A DNA stretch of 64,000 nucleotides, from NCBI GenBank assembly GCA_944472155.2, contig OX235279.1, positions 62,965,564 to 63,029,563 of the forward strand. Direction: 5' to 3'. The position numbers and the translations under genes were made by a program. Numbering within the stretch: position 1 is the first letter of the stretch; each line of letters opens with the position of its first letter. Shown piece by piece: positions 58,559-64,000 of the stretch. The DNA comes from Trichobilharzia szidati. Its lineage: Eukaryota; Platyhelminthes; Trematoda; Strigeidida; Schistosomatidae. The notes under the pieces are model-generated. The model saw only the letters and a program-made list of their open reading frames with translations. It was not told where the DNA came from and ran no database searches.

Positions 58559-59050
58559 TTGAGGGTGTCAGGAGATGCCACAGCTAGTTCACGAGGATTA
58601 GCTGGTGTAGGGATAGCTTTGAGTACTAGGGCAGAAAAGACATTACTTGACTGGATCCCGGTAGATAGCCGAGTGTGTGCTGTCCGTCTGAACGGATCAG
58701 TAAAAAGGAGAAAGGACTGCACTACTCGCCGATGCCTTTTCGTAATCTCCGCCTACGCCCCCACTGACTGCAGTTCGGATGAAAAGAAGGATAAGTTCTA
58801 CCAAAAGCTGTCTAGTTTGCTGCGAAAAGCTAAACGCTCAGATATAGTCGTTCTAGCTGGTGACTTTAATGCTCAAGTAGGGAAATTGTGTCAATCTGAG
58901 AAGGGTGTCGGTGGCACCTATGGAGTTCCGTGCCAGCGAACAGACAACGGTGACCGTCTCCTACAGTTCTGTTCAGATAATCATTTGTTTCTTGTAAGCA
59001 CTAACTTCAAACACAAGGAGAGACACTGTTTGACCTGGCGACCCCCATAA
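58559..59050 (+). pseudogene. RTE-C endonuclease fragment, right copy
   Basis: 163 codons with the AYAPTDCSSDEKK and AGDFNAQVG endonuclease motifs. An upstream N-terminal piece (AFNVRTLCQIGQQASLVKTL at 58391 onward) is in the same frame but separated by a stop at 58532-58534. The double TAA at 59048-59053 ends the open stretch. Confidence 0.9.
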
Positions 59051-59155
59051 TAAAACCAACGCTGGACACAAATAGACCACAAAGCAATAAGTTATCGTTG
59101 GCGTGGGTCGGTAGGAGATTATCGCTCCTTCTGGAACACGTGTGTAGATACCGAT

Positions 59156-59750
59156 ACTTACTTTACTTCGGCTATCTCCTACGGAAGGATGAGCCGGCTT
59201 CATGAACATCTAAGAGAGTTCATGAAGTTTCATGGGAATTTGGTACGAGTGATGTCCCCAGAATCGCTCGGCCTTTTCTTTGAGAGTGCAGCTCTAGCCT
59301 TTGCACAACCAAGTGTGACCTACAAGGCAGTAGGAGTGGAATAGGGAGTCCACTATCCATTGGCAGCCGGTGACCGGAGTTCGGTTCATACGCCTTTTTG
59401 AATGGAGCCAGACATCCAGGACATCCAACAAGCCCTTTGTCCATACGTCTGTCGGTGAGCTCCAGTGAGCTTCATACGCCAGTCGTTGGAGGTTTGGAAT
59501 CAGGGTTTAGCCATCTCCCCTAGACTGTCATCCAATGGACAGTCAACCCGGTGAAGAGCGCCGGGCATCCGCTTTCGCCCTCTCACTTTGGTGAAAAACA
59601 CCTCCGCCACGTGAAGGCAGTGAGTAGGACTTCCTCAGGAGAGGCTATGTAAGACGCCCGGTCATATGGGGGGAGCATTTCAAGAGGTGTGCGGAGGGGT
59701 GGCCAACCCGCAGCGCAAGGCACCCACCCCCGACCATCCTGAGGCTTTTG
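59156..59750 (-). mobile_element. Element X, copy 4 (inside right RTE-C)
   Basis: 595 bp flanked by the perfect 10 bp repeat agataccgat (59146-59155 and 59751-59760). The repeat is LINE coding sequence: the frame reads NTCVDTD before it and resumes with HALARARVCLRLN after it. The X element therefore inserted into an RTE-C ORF. Its minus-strand 3' end carries the taaagtaagt repeat. Confidence 0.93.
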
Positions 59751-59781
59751 AGATACCGATCACGCACTGGCCCGCGCTCGT

Positions 59782-60285
59782 GTGTGCTTACGACTGAACG
59801 GACGTAGGAAACAGCTGGCAGTAAACCCATCACGTCCCCAGCTCGATCAGGAAACTAAGTCCCTATTTGAGGAAGAACTAGCTAAACACATATCTGAGTT
59901 CGACAGCTGTGCTCACCCTGAAGAAGCCTGGAAGAATATTCAGTCAGCCATAGATACAGCTGTAAAAGCTGTGAATAAGGTAAATCCAAAGGTGAGTAAA
60001 AACCATTGGATTTCGACTGCCTCATTCGAACTGATAGATGCTAGAAGACTTATTCCGGTGAGCTCCGAATTCAATGAGGAGCGAAAGCTGCACAAAAGGA
60101 AACTTACGAAAAGTCTCCACAAGGACCGTGAACAGTGGTGGGTGACAAAGGCGAAAGAGATGGAAAGAGCATCGGCGATAGGCAACACTAAGCAACTCTT
60201 TAGACTCATCAGGGAAACGGGTGGGAGAAGGCAAATCATAAGTGAGACTATTTCTGAGAAAAATGGCTCCTTAATTAGCTCTTAG
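59782..60285 (+). pseudogene. RTE-C linker region, right copy
   Basis: Identical in amino-acid sequence to 56058-56561. A single TAG at 60283-60285 separates it from the RT part: the family would read through into RRLERWKEHFEEQF. Six hundred bases of X lie between it and the endonuclease. Confidence 0.85.
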
Positions 60286-60333
60286 GATAGACGCCTTGAA
60301 CGCTGGAAAGAACACTTTGAGGAACAATTTAAC

Positions 60334-61410
60334 TTGCATACAACCACACTGAACCTCTCCGCCATCCAGCACATACCCGAATGGGATATAGACACTGGCC
60401 CGCCGTCTGTAAGTGAGGTCACAAAAGCTATCCGTAATTTGAAACGAGGCAAAGCGGCAGGACCCGACGGATTTATTCCGGAGGTGTTTAAATATGGGGG
60501 TGACATACTAATATGCAGATTAACTAAGGTACTACGTAACGTCTGGGAATCAGAGACGGTTCCATCAGACTGGGGTAAGTCACTTATTATACCGATATTC
60601 AAGAAGGGAGACAAGTCCTCATGTGATAATCATAGGGGGATCAGCCTAACGAACATAGTTTCTAAAATCCTAGGCTCAGTAATCATGCACAGACTAAGCA
60701 GAACTCGGGAAGAACAAACGAGGGAATATCAAGCAGGCTTTAGGCCAGGTAGAGGGTGCATAGATCATATCTTCACTCTCCGACAGATCCTAGAACATAG
60801 ACACACTTTTCGGCGTCCAACAATTGCCATATTTCTTGACTTGAAGGCGGCCTTCGACTCCGTGGATCGAAAGGTACTATGGCAATGTTTGACTGTGAAG
60901 GGAGTGCCAAGAAAGTACATTGCACTAATCAAGGCACTCTACTCAAACTCACGTAGTCGTGTTAGGGCTTATGGGGAATTGTCATCTGAATTGATAACAA
61001 CCAGTGGTGTCCGTCAGGGACGTCCACTTTCCCCATTTCTGTTTAACTTCATCATAGATATGCCAATGGAAGTATCCTTAACTGAACTTAACGACTTAGG
61101 AATCGACTTGTTACCAGGGAATCGTCTTATGGACTTAGAATATGCAGATGACATAATCCTGTTAGGGGAGGATGCTGACAAAATGCAGAGTCTTCTGAAC
61201 ACCTTGAGCAGCAATCTTCGTATGTTTGGCTTGCGATTCGCCCCTGTAAAATGTAAGATGCTGCTACAGGACTGGACTACGTCAACTCCTAGCTTAGTGA
61301 TAGGGAGTGAAGTGATAGAACATGTTGACCACTTCACCTATTTGGGAAGTTGTATCAGCACCAACGGACTGACTGGTGACGAAATCTCAGCACGGATCCA
61401 AAAAGCGTGA
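60334..61410 (+). pseudogene. RTE-C reverse transcriptase, right copy
   Basis: 358 codons with all RT motifs, including FLDLKAAFDSVDR and LEYADDIILL, so the catalytic aspartates are present. It stops at TGA 61408-61410 after RIQKA. There about 40 bases are missing relative to RTE-C relatives, and the C-terminal tail (CQWRRCIQSL at 61875-61904) is out of frame. Four residues differ from the left copy. Confidence 0.9.
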
Positions 61411-62068
61411 CATCCGGCTATCAACCAAGGGACGTGTGCACTGCTCAGTAGTTCACCCCGTCCTTCTCTATGGCTCTGAAACATGACCAATACGAGTTGA
61501 AGACATGAAAAGGTTGTCTGTTTTTGATCATAGATGTCTACGATCTCTTTCTCACGTTAGGTGGTATTATAGGGTAAGTAATGGGCAAAGACGGAAAATC
61601 AATCGACGAGGCTATAAAGTTACTTAGATTGAGATGACTAGGTCACGTGCTGCGCACGCCTAACCATCGCCTCCCCCGACGGGCATTACTAGCCGATATA
61701 GGTGCAGGTTGGAAAAGAGTAAGTGGTGGCCAAACAAAAACATGGCATCAATCCATGAAATCCTTGACAGCTAAACTAAGTCAGGTAGGGAGATACAGAC
61801 TTCCGGGTTGGGGCCCTCGGGACTGTAAGAATCAATGGCTGGAGACAATAGGTGACATGGCTCAAAATCGTTGTCAATGGCGTAGATGTATTCAGTCTCT
61901 GTAATCTTTCATATTCCTCTCTACCATTACTCATTCTGTTTCACTCTTATACTTGTCAAAACTCTATTGATTCTTGTCTACCTTTGTGTGCTATTTGGAA
62001 CGTGTCAACTCGAACTGCTGCACTTCGGTGCCAAGTTCTATGTTGAATTCAGATTGAGACAGACAGGC

Positions 62069-62270
62069 AGGTCGGGCAGAAGAAAGTTGGGATTGATCAA
62101 ATCAAAAATAGGCTTAAATCTATGTGAAATCTTAGACTAATGTTGGAGAATAGACGGAATACTCGGGGTGCTAAGAAGTGATGTTTGGAGACTGTCTGCG
62201 ACATGGCTAGAAGCCTCACTCAACTGTGCAGTTGTATTCACTATTAATGTTCTACCATATATACTAAATT
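62069..62270 (+). mobile_element. Older RTE-C copy, right part
   Basis: After the palindrome the sequence reads gtttggagactgtctgcgac, atggctagaagcctcac and gtgcagttgtattcac. This is a decayed form of the RTE-C C-terminal QWLETIGDMAQNR...CIHSL coding tail. It has the orientation and order expected if it continues the copy at 53640-54280. Confidence 0.5.
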
Positions 62271-62596
62271 CCCGTTATTCTTTTAAATATTTTTAACCCA
62301 CATATTTGTGTATTACAGTTTCTTGGCATTTTTTTTGTATCATATTATAAATTTACATAATTATGAGCAATAATTTATGCTCGAAACGTCATATAGTTGT
62401 TAATACTGCATCACTGTAATATTTAAAACAAAATTATCTAATATGAAAACTTAGTAACTCAGACTAGAACAATTTTCAACTAGAGTTTATGAAAGTTAAT
62501 TTGAATATGCACAAATATGAATAACTTTTGTTACCTTATTACTACTTATCAAAAACTATTTGAGGAAAAAGACGTGAAAACCAAAATCTAACTCAC

Positions 62597-62812
62597 CCGA
62601 GGTTTCCAGTAATAAATACAACCGTTACAATCTCCTGTGACCAAATGTCCTACGGCGTTAGTATGAGAACTCCAATCTAAAGCAAAGCCTTCTGTTTTAT
62701 GACCTTTAAATGTAAATAGTGGTGAAGGAGATTCATCGTGACGAGTATACTCTGCCATAACAGCTGAGTCGTTTACAGCTGTAAGAGGCCTGGTTAAATC
62801 CCAAATGAAGAC
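62597..62812 (-). CDS. GRWD1: GRWD1 exon: first WD40 repeats
   Basis: 72 codons, phase 0; acceptor gccctttag|gtc, donor cctcgg|gtgagt. It encodes VFIWDLTRPLTAVNDSAVMA, then PLFTFKGHKTEGFALDWSSH and LVTGDCNGCIYYWKPR. Human GRWD1 has GHMAEGFALDWSP and LTGDCQKNIHLW here. It was not visible as an ORF beginning with Met. Confidence 0.95.
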
Positions 62813-63501
62813 CTAAAGGGCAAAGAATGGTTTTTTGCTGAAGGAGGAGATAGAGCTGGCTGACATCATATTTGAAAATTATCGAATATACAAGTAACAA
62901 AATAAAAAAGTAATAAACAGATAAACCATAAGCTGATACACAAAATGTTTCAGGTAAATTAAATGCTTAAAGTAATCTACACAAGAAACAATTAACAGAT
63001 TTTAAGTCAAACTCAAACCCATCTGATAATGAAGAACCTTTCAAATGATAACCGTGGAAATTTGTGAAATCTACATACCGTGATAGTAAATATTTTGTTA
63101 AAATGTGAGGCCAATTCATTCAAGCAAATTATAGATATTGAACCGTTAATTCCAGTAATTTCTTTTGGAATTTCTGAGGTGTAAGCCTATATTTTTCTAT
63201 AAACTTGGGTCGAATAAACGTCCAAGCTTGGTAACTTTCTATGGGATGACCGATGACTCAGACAACAGACCAATATTACCTATGGACTTTATTTTCCGAA
63301 ACTGCGTGAACACCAGCAGGACGAGTATGGGGCGTAGAAACAATTCAACAAAACGTCAAAGTTCCGTTTTCCAAGTTGGTATCGATTTTAATAATTTAAT
63401 GTATATAAAACTGTTTCCATAGTTTAAAATATAATGTAATAATACTGCACTGAATATTCATTTTGTGAGCTCAACCCAATTTCAAAAACTGTAACACTAA
63501 C
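62813..63501 (-). other. GRWD1: GRWD1 intron
   Basis: A 689 bp AT-rich intron; no repeat or gene recognised. A plus-strand ORF at 63165-63422 has no protein signature. Confidence 0.7.
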
Positions 63502-63681
63502 CATTCCATTTTCTGACCACGATGCAGCCAGATAGCGGCCTTTCTGTTGTTTGGCCCGAACTCGGTTAACTGTACCTTGATGTAAGATGGTTGCAGCTTC
63601 GACATCAGGTTGCGCATCCAAATTTTCCTCGTCAGAATCGCTTTCATCTTCGGAACTCGATTGACCTTCGTCCGTAGAATC
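63502..63681 (-). CDS. GRWD1: GRWD1 exon: acidic segment and propeller start
   Basis: 60 codons, phase 0; acceptor acttgtacag|gat, donor ggaatg|gttagt. An acidic run (GQSSSEDESDSDEEN) precedes ILHQGTVNRVRAKQQKGRYL and AASWSENGM. The Glu/Asp-rich stretch and NRVR...SWSE are the family hallmarks (human: GGINRVRVSW, VWSEKGQVEV). The first part of the gene lies further right. Confidence 0.93.
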
Positions 63682-64000
63682 CTGTACAAGTGAATAACAA
63701 TCTTGTAGAAAAAGGTACTACTACTTATCTAGCAACAAGTGACCAAACACCTCCAAGTATTTCCTCAAAGATATTTGAATGGTTTTTAGTTTGATCACTG
63801 ATTGATATCAGCTAAATTGATTGGTGGTGACGCTAAAAATCACGAACTGAGAGAAGTTGGAATTCATGGGCCATTAGATGGTCAACAAGCTCGCCTGGTA
63901 ACCCGGACACTCAATATGATCACCAGTGGGGTCATGGGTGCCCTGGACTAGGATGAGACAGCTGACCAGTGATACCTCATCTTCGACGGTTTCCAGTCCG
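63682..64000. mobile_element. GRWD1 intron with decayed hammerhead SINE (about 63810-63990)
   Basis: From about 63810, plus-strand sequence has caagctcgcctggtaacccg (tRNA-like head of family 2), then a scrambled hammerhead region (tcatgggtgccctggactag, gatgagacagctgacc, agtgatacc). The core is destroyed. The window ends before the element does. Confidence 0.45.

Larger units (their letters stand above)
54281..62068. repeat. 7.8 kb palindrome of two head-to-head RTE-C copies
   Basis: Left arm 54295-58165 and right arm 58179-62048 are reverse complements of nearly equal length (3,871 and 3,870 bases), separated by 13 bases (aacaattgccctc). Three ORFs compared between the arms (163, 167 and 358 codons) differ at six residues in total. 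The outer ends are the natural RTE-C 3' tails (CAGA-type repeats), which differ in detail, and the outer flanks are unrelated. The 13-base spacer belongs to the 5' sequence of the right copy: it matches the RTE-C 5' region at 36850-36865. Confidence 0.93.
58166..62068 (+). mobile_element. RTE-C LINE, right palindrome copy
   Basis: Same organisation and same defects as the left copy, in plus orientation. Its 5' end reaches 13 bases further upstream than the left copy's. The tail is cagattgagacagacaggc-like, after the shared ttctatgttgaat. Immediately outside lie gaagaaaatt (ending at 54280) and gaagaaagtt (from about 62070), a possible target-site duplication with one mismatch for the whole pair. 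Confidence 0.92.
52421..62596 (-). other. GRWD1: GRWD1 intron hosting the LINE palindrome
   Basis: A 10.2 kb intron. 52421-53640 shows no gene (one GCAGCAGCAGCTGCTGCT-type stretch at 52672 and an ATA run near 53130). 53640-62270 is RTE-C material. 62271-62596 is AT-rich and unremarkable. Confidence 0.8.
50430..63681 (-). other. GRWD1: GRWD1/Rrb1 homologue, gene span (4 exons seen)
   Basis: Exons 63681-63502, 62812-62597, 52420-52073 and 50750-50430 join in phase 0 on the minus strand into 354 residues. They end with the family's C terminus. Human GRWD1 is about 446 residues, so some 90 N-terminal residues are missing and probably encoded right of the window. GRWD1 (yeast Rrb1) is a nuclear/nucleolar WD40 protein that binds ribosomal protein L3 and acts in 60S ribosome assembly. 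The 9.5 kb intron between exons 2 and 3 hosts the LINE palindrome. Confidence 0.93.

Noticed and set aside
1..64000. CRISPR arrays, prokaryotic operons, integrated viruses
   Set aside because: No regularly spaced repeats, no ribosome-binding-site-led gene runs and no capsid or envelope-like ORFs were seen.

Overview
The window looks like nuclear DNA of a schistosome (blood fluke). It is AT-rich, its genes have small exons separated by kilobase-scale introns, and it is saturated with RTE-clade LINEs, Penelope-like elements, tRNA-headed SINEs and SINEs carrying hammerhead ribozymes of the Schistosoma SmAlpha type. The species cannot be fixed from sequence alone. No prokaryotic operon, CRISPR array or viral genome is seen.

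Host genes. (1) The + strand from 4644 to 44294 holds ten exons, with consistent GT-AG borders and phases, of a TEX2 homologue. TEX2 is an ER-anchored, PH-like plus SMP-domain lipid-transfer protein; the N-terminal exon or exons were not found. (2) The - strand from 63681 down to 50430 holds the last four exons of a GRWD1/Rrb1 homologue, a WD40 ribosome-biogenesis factor; its first exons lie beyond the right edge or were not found. (3) Between them, on the - strand, two phase-compatible exons (48445-48309 and 47886-47770) and one weaker candidate belong to a gene I do not recognise.

Mobile DNA. Three LINE lineages are distinguished here by alignment by eye. RTE-A and RTE-B end in short A/T repeats and share a coding tail; RTE-C ends in CAGN repeats. 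Penelope-like (PLE) fragments of at least three kinds carry RT or GIY-YIG pieces, and two of them sit between long inverted repeats. SINEs are of several kinds: one whose 3' tail matches RTE-B; one with a hammerhead and terminal inverted repeats; and two further hammerhead families. An unclassified element of about 600 bp (called X here) occurs four times, each copy flanked by 10-13 bp target-site duplications.

The most striking object is a near-perfect 7.8 kb palindrome (54281-62068) inside a GRWD1 intron. Two defective RTE-C copies stand 5'-to-5' with only 13 bp between the arms. Both carry an X insertion at the same site with the same 10 bp duplication, and the same stops and deletion. The pair appears to sit inside an older, decayed RTE-C copy whose two halves lie at about 53640-54280 and 62069-62270.
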